Part shown: in pieces, positions 1-8,971 of the stretch
Layout of the letters: the number at the start of each line of letters is the position of its first letter
Position numbering within the stretch: the stretch's first letter is position 1
Assembly: GCA_963791805.1 (NCBI GenBank)
Contig: CAWBTU010000004.1
Span: 682,001-746,000, forward strand
Direction: 5' to 3'
DNA: 64,000 nt
Source of the DNA: JACMJL01 sp963791805
GTDB taxonomy: Bacteria; Bacillota; Clostridia; Clostridiales; Clostridiaceae
The notes under the pieces: model-generated
The model's database searches: none
What the model was told of the DNA's origin: nothing
What the model saw: only the letters and a program-made list of their open reading frames with translations
Program-made: the position numbers and the translations under genes

Positions 1-561
1 CATTACACCTTCAAATAGTTCTAATATTGACACATCAAAAGTTCCACCACCTAAATCAAAAACAATAAATTTAGTTTCTGATTTTTCTTGGTGCAATCCA
101 TAAGCGATAGCTGCTGCAGTTGGTTCACTAATCAACCTCTCTACCTTTAATCCTGCAAGCTCAGCGGCATGTTTTGTAGCCTTTCGCTGAGTATCATTAA
201 AATAAGCAGGCACACTAATAACTGCCTCCTGCACTTCTTGTCCAAAAAAAGCTTCTGCATCTTCTTTTAACGATTTTAGTACAAAAGATGACAGTTCTTC
301 TGGAGAAAACGAATACTTTCCTAATTTATATTGTTTTTCTGTCCCAATATATCTTTTAAAAGCTGAAGCTGTTAACTGTGGATGTGTAATTAGACGTTCT
401 TTCGCAACTTCACCTACAAGTATTTCATTATTTTCATCAATACTAATCACTGATGGTGTAAGGTTTGAACCATGTATATTGGGTATTATGGCTGGACCAT
501 TTTCAGTCCAATAAGCTGCTAAACTGTTTGTAGTTCCTAAATCTATACCTATCGTTGGCAT
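1..561 (-). CDS. hscC: Hsp70-family chaperone, HscC-like (N-terminal part)
   Basis: The gene reads off the left edge, so only the first 187 residues are present. It starts MPTIGIDLGTTNSLAAYW, the actin-fold phosphate-1 loop of Hsp70 ATPases, and later has the phosphate-2 motif VFDLGGGTFDVSIL. The early residues AAYWTENGPAIIPN and the short loops are more like HscC than DnaK. Hsp70 proteins bind and release unfolded polypeptides under ATP control with a J-domain partner. A GAAAGGAGA ribosome site precedes the ATG at 561. No dnaJ or grpE is visible beside it, which fits a specialised HscC rather than the main DnaK. The substrate-binding domain lies outside the window. Confidence 0.8.
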   Translation of the reverse strand, partial: MPTIGIDLGTTNSLAAYWTENGPAIIPNIHGSNLTPSVISIDENNEILVGEVAKERLITHPQLTASAFKRYIGTEKQYKLGKYSFSPEELSSFVLKSLKEDAEAFFGQEVQEAVISVPAYFNDTQRKATKHAAELAGLKVERLISEPTAAAIAYGLHQEKSETKFIVFDLGGGTFDVSILELFEGVM

Positions 562-769
562 TAAATTTTCTCCTTTCAGGTTTACCTAATAAATTCCTAA
601 TGTAATTGCCAATCTTGTTGTACTAAATTAATGAATAACAACTACAATCAGTTAAAATTATAACATAAATGGGTAACTATAGAAATATCACTCTCAAATG
701 TCGTTATCATTTATGCCTAAAAACTAGCTCATACATTCTTGAATTCATTAACAGTAGCCTTAAATAGCC

Positions 770-807
770 AAAGAGTAGATTCCCCTACAGGTTAATCTAC
801 TCTTTTT
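770..807. terminator. Bidirectional terminator hairpin
   Basis: AAGAGTAGATT and AATCTACTCTT form a perfect stem around a short loop, followed by a T run on the plus strand. It lies between the gene remnant at 819-1064 and the hscC promoter region. I see no other clear feature in 562-769. Confidence 0.6.
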
Positions 808-818
808 TAAAATTACTG

Positions 819-1064
819 TTATCTAATCTTTATTTCAAAAGACTGATCATCTAAAACCTTTTTACTATCATTTTTAGAATCATAAAAATATGAATTTTCA
901 TCAACTTTTGTTGGCTGTCCGAAATCCACAAATACAGGAGTTATCTTAAGTTTAGTGATGTTCTTACCTAAAATTAAATAGTTCCCACCTAAACATAGAT
1001 GGGAACTTCTGTATATATTTAGTATACCACAGTAAGAATTGAAAACTCTAATTATGAACGTCAC
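819..1064 (-). pseudogene. Possible C-terminal remnant of an unknown protein
   Basis: An 81-codon reading frame follows the chemoreceptor gene. Its last 45 residues look like real protein (KLKITPVFVDFGQPTKVDEN, then a charged tail) and end just before a terminator. The first half overlaps the chemoreceptor terminator hairpin and is unlike protein, and no ribosome site precedes the ATG. I read this as the decayed 3' end of a lost gene. The family is not recognised. Confidence 0.25.
981..1006 (-). terminator. Hairpin downstream of the chemoreceptor gene
   Basis: GTTCCCA and TGGGAAC form a perfect 7-bp stem with a 12-nt loop, followed on the minus strand by an A/T-rich stretch. It lies about 55 bases past the chemoreceptor stop codon and is probably its terminator. 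Confidence 0.45.
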
Positions 1065-2764
1065 GATATTTTAAATTTGGAAGCTGAATTTGACAAATCA
1101 CTTACCATATTATTTTGACTTTGAATTGACTTAACTATTTCTTCAATAGAAGATACCTGTTCCTTTGAAGCTGCTGTAACCTCTTGCGTTGAGGCAATTG
1201 AAGTCTCTGAAATCTCTGATATTTTTTTTATAGCTTCTACCACTAAATCTCTTGAGTTTCCCATATCTACTAAGTCTTCCTTAAGTGTACTTATTTCAGT
1301 TAAAACACTATCAATAGAAGTAGTTATATCATTAAATATTGTTTCAGTAGAAAGCATAGATGAATTTGCAGAATCTACAACAGATTGTCCCTCATTTACT
1401 CCAAGCTGAGCAAGCTTTATGGAAGCTTGCATTTCTCTTATCATAGTTTCAATTTCTAGAGTTGCCAATTGAGAATCTTCCGCAAGTTTTCTTACTTCAT
1501 TAGCAACCACAGCAAATCCTTTACCTGCTTCTCCAGCACTAGCAGCCTCAATTGAAGCGTTTAAGGACAGTAAATTTGTCTGCCTAGAAATATTTTTTAT
1601 TGCATTTACTATATTTCCTATACTTTTAGATTTCTCAACAATGTTTTCAATACTTAGTGCAACGCCTTCAGAATGCTGCGTATTAACATTAAGCTTATCT
1701 CTTAAATCACCCAATGCCAAAATACCTGCAGAATTTTTAACACTAACATTTTTTGTATCCATTAAAGTTTTTTCAGTTTTATTCTCTAGCTTTATTATTT
1801 TATCAGCTAATTTTTCAGTGAAATTCACACACTTTTCAATTTCTGTATCTTGAAAACTTGCTCCAACAGCAATATCAGAAACTGCATTTGAAATTTCTTC
1901 GCTAGCAAAAGATAATTCTTCTGAAGTTAATGAAATAACCTTAGAGGTATTTTTTAAAGTAAAAGTCATGCTAGTTATATTTGAAATTAAACCTTTCATC
2001 TCATCTCTCATTTTATTAATATTTATTGCAATATCATTTATTTCATCATTAGTTTTAACACTGCATTCTTTAGTTAAATCGCCAGAGCTAATTTCTTCTA
2101 GGCTTACAATAAGTTTTTTGAAATTATTTAATATACTGTTAACATAAATATTTACTCCAAAGTAAGCTACAATACTAACTAGCAAAGTCACAAATATAAT
2201 TATTAGATCAACGTTTCGAATTGTTTTCGTAGTTTCACTTTTATCTTTTCCTACAGCCCACATACCTACAATATTATTGTTCTTATCTTTTATAGCAACA
2301 TATTTTGTAATATATGTACTACTTCCAATCTTCACATTTCCTGCATAGTCTTTTCCATTCTTTAGTACAGCTTCTGTAACCTTCTTTGAAACCTTGGAAT
2401 CCAATTGCCTAACACCTTTCCCATCCTTTAGTGTGGTTGCAACTCTTGTATCCATTCGAATAATTGAAGCAGATGTACTAGTTTGTTGAAGTACCTTATC
2501 CACCAAACTATTATTACCTTCGATAGGATTTTCTCCTTTATATAGTTTGTTATTTATTATTTCAAATTCTCCAATGTATGCCTCGTTAATATATGATAGC
2601 CCCATTTGAGAAGCAGCATTAATAGTATCCTCCATATTTTTGCTCGCTACCTTTGTAATTTGATTATTTATTACTATAAAAATTATTATGCTGAATAAAC
2701 AAATTAATGAAATAAAAGCAACCATTAACTTTCCCTTCAGTTTGAACTTAATTCTTCTCTTCAC
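1061..2764 (-). CDS. Methyl-accepting chemotaxis protein
   Basis: A transmembrane chemoreceptor of 567 residues. An N-terminal membrane helix (KLMVAFISLICLFSIIIFIVI) is followed by about 150 extracellular residues of a probable single-Cache sensor. A second helix, a HAMP linker and the cytoplasmic signalling domain come next. The conserved hairpin tip is present (IEAASAGEAGKGFAVVANEV followed by RKLAEDS), which binds CheA and CheW. I chose the GTG at 2764 because AAGGGTG lies 8 bases before it. An in-frame TTG at 2806 would add 14 residues but has no ribosome site. No other chemotaxis gene is nearby, so this is an orphan receptor. Its ligand cannot be predicted. Confidence 0.9.
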   Translation of the reverse strand: MKRRIKFKLKGKLMVAFISLICLFSIIIFIVINNQITKVASKNMEDTINAASQMGLSYINEAYIGEFEIINNKLYKGENPIEGNNSLVDKVLQQTSTSASIIRMDTRVATTLKDGKGVRQLDSKVSKKVTEAVLKNGKDYAGNVKIGSSTYITKYVAIKDKNNNIVGMWAVGKDKSETTKTIRNVDLIIIFVTLLVSIVAYFGVNIYVNSILNNFKKLIVSLEEISSGDLTKECSVKTNDEINDIAININKMRDEMKGLISNITSMTFTLKNTSKVISLTSEELSFASEEISNAVSDIAVGASFQDTEIEKCVNFTEKLADKIIKLENKTEKTLMDTKNVSVKNSAGILALGDLRDKLNVNTQHSEGVALSIENIVEKSKSIGNIVNAIKNISRQTNLLSLNASIEAASAGEAGKGFAVVANEVRKLAEDSQLATLEIETMIREMQASIKLAQLGVNEGQSVVDSANSSMLSTETIFNDITTSIDSVLTEISTLKEDLVDMGNSRDLVVEAIKKISEISETSIASTQEVTAASKEQVSSIEEIVKSIQSQNNMVSDLSNSASKFKIS

Positions 2765-2863
2765 TATTGCAACACCCTTCGCTTTTGTATTTTTAGTAAA
2801 TCTCAATTAAAGTGTAGCAATAGAGTTTTAAGATTAAGTTAAGTTGATGTTAAATATAAAGTA

Positions 2864-2897
2864 CTAAAGTTATCCAATTTTTACTCGATAACTTTAG
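2864..2897. repeat. 11-bp inverted repeat between divergent genes
   Basis: CTAAAGTTATC and GATAACTTTAG are perfect inverted copies separated by 12 bases, lying between the chemoreceptor gene and the gene at 2929. There is no T run, so it looks more like an operator than a terminator. The binding protein is unknown. Confidence 0.3.
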
Positions 2898-2928
2898 AGA
2901 TAATGACAATCAGAGAAGAGGTTTTAAT

Positions 2929-3659
2929 ATGAATTTTTACTCAACATGGCGTTCATCTTATTATGGTACAACTAACCATAGACCAACAAACAATCCATAT
3001 AATTCAGTTCATAATTCAAATACCAAATCGAATACCCGCTTGAACGGAAAAAATATCAGTAATCTGCTTACCTCAACTAACGGAGACGTAAGCATGAATA
3101 GACTCCTTTCAGCTGGTTCTCCAGATCTTAAAGCTAATAATAATGTCTTAGATATAAAAAGTGGAGTTAATTATAAAGTCAAAACTTTATTACATGGAAA
3201 TATAGGAACAAATATTAAAAATGGAACTGCCACAAGATTATGGGATGAAAACAGCAATGATGTTTCAGCAGTAAATGATAATATTGCTACTAATAAATTT
3301 ATAAACTGCTTAAGCCAAATAAGTTCAGGTAAATCTAGCTCAGATGTTATAAATTCAAACTTTACTAATTCTAATGAAGTATTAGCAAGATTTCAAAGTT
3401 TAGGGATAACTCCAGGAAAATTTGAGGTAAAAGGTTCAAAAAAGAATTGTTTCTTGATATTAATGGCTGGGTTTCTAACTATGAAGATGTAACTAAAGCC
3501 CGAGAAACCTACAATTCGAAGGATTTTTCTAAACTAGGCTTTACAGAGAACTCTAAGTTTATTATAGACGGAAAAGAGTATCATATCGATAAGACTGGGC
3601 ATTTAAATATTCCAGAAGGCGTAATTTGTACACCCGCTAGAACAAAAATAGTTAAATAG
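2929..3659 (+). CDS. Unknown protein, reading frame interrupted at an A AAA AAG heptamer
   Basis: The first frame gives 187 residues, starting MNFYSTWRSSYYGTTNHRPT after an AGAGG ribosome site and stopping at 3492. The next 70 codons of good protein (FLDINGWVSNYEDVTKARET and so on, to the stop at 3657-3659) lie in the -1 frame. Adding one A to the run at 3438-3443, or slipping back one base there, joins them into one protein of about 243 residues that reads smoothly (VKGSKKELFLDINGW). The N-terminal part is rich in Asn, Ser and Thr and of low complexity. I do not recognise the family. It could be a gene broken by a one-base deletion, a sequencing error, or a programmed -1 frameshift. Confidence 0.5.
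3438..3444 (+). other. Possible -1 frameshift site A AAA AAG
   Basis: The heptamer sits in the X XXY YYZ register relative to the upstream frame (tcA AAA AAG), as in dnaX. A purine-rich GAGG lies about 10 bases upstream, and a 7-bp inverted repeat (3470-3476 with 3503-3509) lies downstream. A -1 slip gives exactly the frame of the downstream coding segment. Confidence 0.35.
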
Positions 3660-3682
3660 TTAATTATTTCTTCTCAATAAAA

Positions 3683-3727
3683 AAAGAGGCTAATTCCCAT
3701 TTAATTTAGATAGGATTAGCTTCTTTT
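3683..3727 (+). terminator. Terminator between convergent genes
   Basis: GAGGCTAAT pairs with ATTAGCTTC, followed by a T run on the plus strand. It lies between the gene ending at 3659 and the Ehr operon ending at 3750, and could serve both. Confidence 0.6.
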
Positions 3728-3749
3728 TAGTTTATGAAGGATTAATTTC

Positions 3750-4472
3750 TTATATCTTATCCATAAGTTTAAGCAATCCAAAAATAATTGCTTGGGGAGA
3801 AGGCGGACAGCCTGGAATCACTAGATCCACAGGAAGTATATTATTTAGTACATCATACACTCCATCTCCCTCTTTAAATACCCCACCATTATAGGCACAA
3901 CTGCCTATTGCAATAACTATTCTAGGTTCAGCCATGGCATAGTAAGTCTTTTCAAGGGCTTCTTTCATGTTTTTAGTAACAACACCAGTTACTAATATTC
4001 CATCTGCATGTCTTGGTGAAGCCGCTACATTAATTCCAAATCTTGAAACATCATAGAAAGTATTTTGAGTAGCACTAATTTCAGATAAGCAAGCATTACA
4101 GGAACCAGTATCCACTACTCTTAGTACAAGAGATCTTTTGAAAGTTTTATAGATTTTTTCCCTAAGTTTTTCACCCTCAAGTTCAAGTTCTGCCATTTTA
4201 TAATCAGATGTAATTTTCAAAACAGCTTCTGGACATATCTCAACGCAATTTCTACAATAAATACATTTTTTATTATCAATGTTTATTAGGTTTTTACCAT
4301 CCTCATAAGCATTTATCTTTATAGCCTTTACAGCACATGCGCTAATACATTTTCCGCAGTTACTGCATGCATCTTCTTTTGCAATTACTCTACCATAAGA
4401 GAATTCATTATTATAAAGTGGATCTTTAATAGTTTCAGTTCCATATTTTAGTCTATCAAAAATATTGTTCAT
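3750..4472 (-). CDS. Ferredoxin-NuoB-like small subunit fusion of an Ehr-type complex
   Basis: A 240-residue electron-transfer subunit, last gene of the operon. Residues 36-46 (CSNCGKCISAC) and 70-80 (CIYCRNCVEIC) are two 4Fe-4S ferredoxin motifs. From about residue 115 the sequence is the NuoB/HycG small subunit, with DTGSCNACLSE (C125, C128), IGSCAYNGG (C192) and PGCPPSP (C222) binding the proximal 4Fe-4S cluster. In E. coli hydrogenase-4 these are two genes (hyfH and hyfI); here they form one chain. All cluster ligands are intact, so the protein should pass electrons to or from the large subunit. The start lies 11 bases after the stop of that gene. Confidence 0.85.
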   Translation of the reverse strand: MNNIFDRLKYGTETIKDPLYNNEFSYGRVIAKEDACSNCGKCISACAVKAIKINAYEDGKNLINIDNKKCIYCRNCVEICPEAVLKITSDYKMAELELEGEKLREKIYKTFKRSLVLRVVDTGSCNACLSEISATQNTFYDVSRFGINVAASPRHADGILVTGVVTKNMKEALEKTYYAMAEPRIVIAIGSCAYNGGVFKEGDGVYDVLNNILPVDLVIPGCPPSPQAIIFGLLKLMDKI

Positions 4473-4483
4473 ATCAATATTAC

Positions 4484-5923
4484 CTACCTATCATTTTCAG
4501 AATAAGACATATTAAAGCTTTTATTAATAAGAGGAAAGTCTGGAACAATTTCATCAAGAACTGCTTCACTTAAACCTGTCCAATTAGTAGAAGATGGTGT
4601 TTTGAAATATATGCGTTTAAATTTATTATCTTTTCCCGTCAAACCATACACCACCAATTCGCCCTTTACTGTTTCAACAGCAGTAATGGCCTCTAGTCCC
4701 TCTTGTAAATATATTTCTGTTTTAGCCCTTTTTATATCAGTATTTATATATGTCAGTGATTTTTCAATAAACTCAAAGGCATCTTTAATCTCTCGGGCCT
4801 TTAATTTGTACCTTTCAAAGACCCCACCTTTTGTTTCTATATTTATATCCTTTTTTATTTCTTTATATATCTCATAGGGAAACTTTACCCTAGCATCATA
4901 TTTTAAATTACAGGCTCTTCCTACAACCCCAGTCATGCATAATTTTTTAGCCATTGCAGTGCTTACCATTCCTGTATCTTCAACCCTATCTAAAAAGGAA
5001 ACTGAATTTAAACTCATTTTAATAGTGCCGTCTACTCTACCTTTAAGGCTTTCTAATGTTTCTAAAATATCATTCTTCTTCTTTTCATTGAAATCAATAT
5101 TTATTCCAAGTGGAACGATAGCATTTCTCATAAATCTGCTTCCACTAATTCTTTCACAAAGCTGATGAATTATTTCTGAAAAATATCCGAATTTTTTAGC
5201 CACATAACTATATCCTACATCGTTAGCAATGCCTGCTAAATCGTCTAAATAGTTATATATTCTTTCAAGTTCTAAAAAAACAACTCTTAAGGCTTGAATT
5301 TCTTTGCTAAGTTCTACATTTAAAAGTTTTTCTACAAGAATAGCATAAGCTTCACCATAGGCTACTGTAGACTCCCCTGAAACCCTTTCAAACATAAGAT
5401 TTAATAGATTTGCATTCATGTCTTCACAAAGTTTTTCTATTCCTCTGTGCTTGTACATAAGTCTTATTTCAAGATTTTCTATAGGTTCTCCCATAACACT
5501 AAATCTGAAATGACCTGGTTCAATTATCCCTGCATGTACAGGTCCTACTGCAACTTGGTAAGCGCCCTTGCCTGAAACTTCTTTAATTTTATAATCATAA
5601 TCTTTATTGATTTCTCTTTGAAATATTCTACTTTGATAAATCATATCTTCAATACAAATTGGCCTAATCTCAGTATTATAACTAAGTATTACATAATACC
5701 CTTGCTTACTGTTTGAGAAAACACAATTTATTGTATTAAACTGTTTTTCTTCTAAGGAAAATTCACAAATATAATTAAATTTATAAACATACATGCAAAC
5801 AGCTGCAAGTTTCCTTATTTGTTCAGCCTTTATTCTAACGTATAACTCATTAGTATTTTTCACTTCATATTTTAAATCAAAATCTAATTCCTGTAGGCTG
5901 CTAATAGTGTCTGCTATTTTCAT
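4484..5923 (-). CDS. HycE/NuoCD-like large subunit lacking nickel-binding cysteines (Ehr)
   Basis: 479 residues: a NuoC-like N-terminal third, then a NuoD/hydrogenase large-subunit fold with the signature GPVHAGIIEPGHFRF (127-141). In true NiFe hydrogenases two CxxC motifs hold the metal centre. Here the first is RVSGEST (180-186, normally RxCGxC), and the C-terminal end reads PDFPLINKSFNMSYSENDR where HycE-type proteins have PCxSC. All four cysteines are therefore replaced (Ser, Ser, Ser, Glu), and there is no C-terminal extension for maturation protease cleavage. This is the hallmark of energy-converting-hydrogenase-related (Ehr) complexes, which should not make hydrogen. Substrate unknown. 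Confidence 0.85.
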   Translation of the reverse strand: MKIADTISSLQELDFDLKYEVKNTNELYVRIKAEQIRKLAAVCMYVYKFNYICEFSLEEKQFNTINCVFSNSKQGYYVILSYNTEIRPICIEDMIYQSRIFQREINKDYDYKIKEVSGKGAYQVAVGPVHAGIIEPGHFRFSVMGEPIENLEIRLMYKHRGIEKLCEDMNANLLNLMFERVSGESTVAYGEAYAILVEKLLNVELSKEIQALRVVFLELERIYNYLDDLAGIANDVGYSYVAKKFGYFSEIIHQLCERISGSRFMRNAIVPLGINIDFNEKKKNDILETLESLKGRVDGTIKMSLNSVSFLDRVEDTGMVSTAMAKKLCMTGVVGRACNLKYDARVKFPYEIYKEIKKDINIETKGGVFERYKLKAREIKDAFEFIEKSLTYINTDIKRAKTEIYLQEGLEAITAVETVKGELVVYGLTGKDNKFKRIYFKTPSSTNWTGLSEAVLDEIVPDFPLINKSFNMSYSENDR

Positions 5924-5934
5924 TTTTTCACTTC

Positions 5935-7395
5935 CTAATCACAAATAATTGAAACTGCATTATTTATCATGTTTGATAAATGACCATTCAAAAATAAACT
6001 CATAACAATAATTGAAATAAAACATAATGCCAATGGCACAATATTTTCTCTATCTTCTTCAATTTTCACATACTTAACTCCAGGCTCTGTATTGAAAACT
6101 ATCTTAATAAAGACCTGCAGAAAACCTGCAAAAACTAATAGTAAACAAATACTATAAAGTGCAGTGATAATGTAATTCCCTGCCTTAACAGTTCCTACAA
6201 TTATATTGAATTCACTAAAAAAAGACGGAAAGGGTGGTGCCCCTGTAATAACAAGCATTCCTAAAATAAGAAATACTGCATTAATTGGCATAGTTTTTAT
6301 TAAAGAATTAATTTTATCAATACGTTTTGTTTTATATGCACTTAGTATATTCCCTGCTGTTAAGAACAGAAGGGATTTTCCAAAAGCATGAACTAATGAA
6401 TGTAATAGGGCAGCATAAACTGCAAGCTTATTACCTACTCCAATTCCTAAGGCTATAATTCCAAGGTTTTCAACTGAGGAAAATGCTAGCAATCTTTTAT
6501 AGTTAGTTTGCCGTAATATACTGAAAGATGAAATCACCAAGGATACGCAGCCAAAAATGATAAACAACCACTTAGTATTTTCTAGTCCTGGTATATGTTT
6601 AATTATTATATAAAATCTTAGAATAACATAAAGAGCAAGATTCAAAAGAACCCCTGACATCATGGCGCTAATTGGTGATGGTGCTTCACTATGGGCATCT
6701 GGAAGCCATGTATGCATAGGGGCTAGTCCTGCTTTTGTGCCAAGTCCTACAAAAATTAAGGTAAAAGCTATTTTAATAGCATAAGTGCTTTGTGTATTAG
6801 GATTTTTTACTAGATAAGACCATTTAAGAATTTGACTTGCCTCTTGATTGCTATAGGCATTTACAAAAATAAGTATACCGATTAAACCAATTCCTATTCC
6901 TATAGAACAAATAATGACATACTTCCAAGCGGATTCTAAAGAGCTTTTATTCTTATTAAAACCAATCAAAAATGCAGTTGTCAGGGTGGTTCCTTCAAGT
7001 CCAATCCACATTGCTACAATATTATTGGTTAATGCAATGAACATCATAAAAAATAGAAAGAAATTAAATAGGAAATAATAAAGTCTACCTTTCTTAACAG
7101 AGATTTTTTCTTCCTTTATCTCTTTTGCAATATATTTATAAGAATAAGTACTTACAATTATATTTATACTAGCTATAATAAAAAGCTGTATGGTAGTTAA
7201 ACTATCAATATAAAAGAACTCATTAAAATAACTAAGTGAATCTCCTTTTCCAACTATCATAATAATTTTCATAACAATACTTAAAACCAATATAGATCCA
7301 AGTATTGTGACTAATCCAGAAATTTTTATGTTTCTAAAAATCAATGGAGTTATTATCATTATTAATATTAATAAGCCAATTGCTATAACATACAT
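5935..7395 (-). CDS. HyfF/NuoN-like antiporter-type membrane subunit
   Basis: 486 residues with about 14 membrane helices and the proton-conducting antiporter signature shared by HyfF, MrpD and NuoL/M/N. The TM5 glutamate lies in MWIGLEGTTLTTAFLIG, and the broken-helix region reads LGTKAGLAPMHTWLPDAHSE followed by APSPISAMMSG. In related complexes this subunit moves H+ or Na+ across the membrane. It lies 11 bases downstream of the HyfE-like gene and 11 bases upstream of the large subunit, so it is translated as part of the operon. Confidence 0.85.
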   Translation of the reverse strand: MYVIAIGLLILIMIITPLIFRNIKISGLVTILGSILVLSIVMKIIMIVGKGDSLSYFNEFFYIDSLTTIQLFIIASINIIVSTYSYKYIAKEIKEEKISVKKGRLYYFLFNFFLFFMMFIALTNNIVAMWIGLEGTTLTTAFLIGFNKNKSSLESAWKYVIICSIGIGIGLIGILIFVNAYSNQEASQILKWSYLVKNPNTQSTYAIKIAFTLIFVGLGTKAGLAPMHTWLPDAHSEAPSPISAMMSGVLLNLALYVILRFYIIIKHIPGLENTKWLFIIFGCVSLVISSFSILRQTNYKRLLAFSSVENLGIIALGIGVGNKLAVYAALLHSLVHAFGKSLLFLTAGNILSAYKTKRIDKINSLIKTMPINAVFLILGMLVITGAPPFPSFFSEFNIIVGTVKAGNYIITALYSICLLLVFAGFLQVFIKIVFNTEPGVKYVKIEEDRENIVPLALCFISIIVMSLFLNGHLSNMINNAVSIICD

Positions 7396-7406
7396 TATCT
7401 CACCAA

Positions 7407-8018
7407 CTATCCTTTCAGATTTTCAAAGAAATCTGTATTGATTGAATCAAAAGTTTTGTTTATATGAAAAATCATTACTCCCATTATAAGTGCTAACATC
7501 AATCCCTCAAAAACTATGCATGCCTCAATTACAAGAGACATTTTAGTTAAGGATATTTCAAAAAGCACAATACCATTTTCAAAAATTAAAAACCCTATCA
7601 TTTGAGTAATTGCCTTTTTTCTTGCTACCATAAGTAAAACACCTATAATAAATAGCACTGTTCCAGTCTTAATAAAATTATCATGGCTTTTGTTTAAAAG
7701 ACCAAAGGCAATCATTATTCCTATTCCAGTTAGAATATAAGAAATAAATCCATTTACTATTAAATCCATTTCTCTATTTGCCTTTAATTGTTTTACTGAT
7801 TTATTTATTATTATGGGTATTATAATTGCTTTTGTGATAATTGTTAAAATTCCTAGAATTAAATAATCAACTTTTCCGGTTTCATAGCCTACCTTTAAGG
7901 CTATTAAGCCAATAGCAGCTGATTGGAATATAAAGCCTTCTGTGAGAAGTTTTATTCTTCTTAAGCCTGACATAAAAATGCTAGATATTAATATAATTGC
8001 AAGTAAAGCCTCTATCAT
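7407..8018 (-). CDS. HyfE-like membrane subunit
   Basis: 203 residues, nearly all membrane helices (about 6-7). It resembles HyfE of hydrogenase-4, whose helices correspond to NuoJ/NuoK or MrpC of related complexes. A good AAGGAGA site precedes the ATG. Its place between the NuoH-like and HyfF-like genes is the same as in hyf operons, and the context supports the call more than any single motif does. Confidence 0.7.
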   Translation of the reverse strand: MIEALLAIILISSIFMSGLRRIKLLTEGFIFQSAAIGLIALKVGYETGKVDYLILGILTIITKAIIIPIIINKSVKQLKANREMDLIVNGFISYILTGIGIMIAFGLLNKSHDNFIKTGTVLFIIGVLLMVARKKAITQMIGFLIFENGIVLFEISLTKMSLVIEACIVFEGLMLALIMGVMIFHINKTFDSINTDFFENLKG

Positions 8019-8029
8019 AATCTTTCTCC

Positions 8030-8959
8030 TTATAAAATATAGATTAAAGTGATTGCTACAATGCCTAAAGATATAGTAGCTGGAAAAAATTCTGCTCCTC
8101 TAAACAATCTAGATTTAGCAAAAGTTGTTTCTATAATAGCAATTCCTAGTAAGCAAAATAAAAGTTTAAATATAAAAGTTGCGAAACCTATAAGCAATGC
8201 TGAAGCTGTAAAGGTGGTTGCTATTCCCATAGGAATAAAACAATTAATTAAAATTATTAGATATACAAGTAATTTAATATATGAAGCTAATTCTACAAAA
8301 GCTAAATCACTACCTGATAAATCTAAAATCATAGCTTCATGCATCATGGTGAGTTCTAAATGAGTTTCTGGATTATCAAAAGGTATCCGTGCATTTTCAG
8401 CAAGTATAGCAATTATAAAAGTTACCATTGCAATAAGATGTGCCGTATCATAATGTATGGCTTTATTATTAATAAAGGAAATATGAAAAATGTTAAAATC
8501 CTTGGTTTCAATATATAAAAAAGCTATCAAGAAGAATATTAATGGTTCTGCAAGCATTGAAATAAAAGCTTCCCTACTGGAGCCCATTCCACCAAAGGTG
8601 CTTGCACTGTCAAGTCCAATTAGTACAGTGAAAATCTTAACTATTCCAAAGGCAAACATAAGAATAAATATATTTCCAATTGTTTTCTCCATGCTTGTAT
8701 AAAAAACTGGAACAAAGAAAACTGTGGTTATAGTGGTTGAAAGTATAACTATTGGACCCATATTTGTTATAAAGGAACTTCTATTTGAAATTACTCTTCC
8801 TTTTTTCATCAGTTTATTTAAATCATAATAAGGCTGAAGAATAGATGGACCTATATATCCTCTAAGGATTGCCTTCATTTTTTTTAAGATTCCTATAAAT
8901 AAGGGTGCTAAAACTACAATGGATATACTCTGAATAAAATAAAATAGATTATACTTCAA
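8030..8959 (-). CDS. HyfC/NuoH-like membrane subunit
   Basis: 309 residues with about 8 membrane helices. It is recognised as the NuoH/HycD/HyfC family by the N-terminal QPYYDLNKLMKKGRV and by ARIPFDNPETHLELTMMHEA, the loop that contacts the large and small subunits. This subunit anchors the soluble arm in group 4 hydrogenases and complex I. The start is a TTG after GGAGG. It lies 12 bases after the HyfB-like gene. Confidence 0.85.
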   Translation of the reverse strand: MKYNLFYFIQSISIVVLAPLFIGILKKMKAILRGYIGPSILQPYYDLNKLMKKGRVISNRSSFITNMGPIVILSTTITTVFFVPVFYTSMEKTIGNIFILMFAFGIVKIFTVLIGLDSASTFGGMGSSREAFISMLAEPLIFFLIAFLYIETKDFNIFHISFINNKAIHYDTAHLIAMVTFIIAILAENARIPFDNPETHLELTMMHEAMILDLSGSDLAFVELASYIKLLVYLIILINCFIPMGIATTFTASALLIGFATFIFKLLFCLLGIAIIETTFAKSRLFRGAEFFPATISLGIVAITLIYIL

Positions 8960-8971
8960 ATGAATTCCTCC

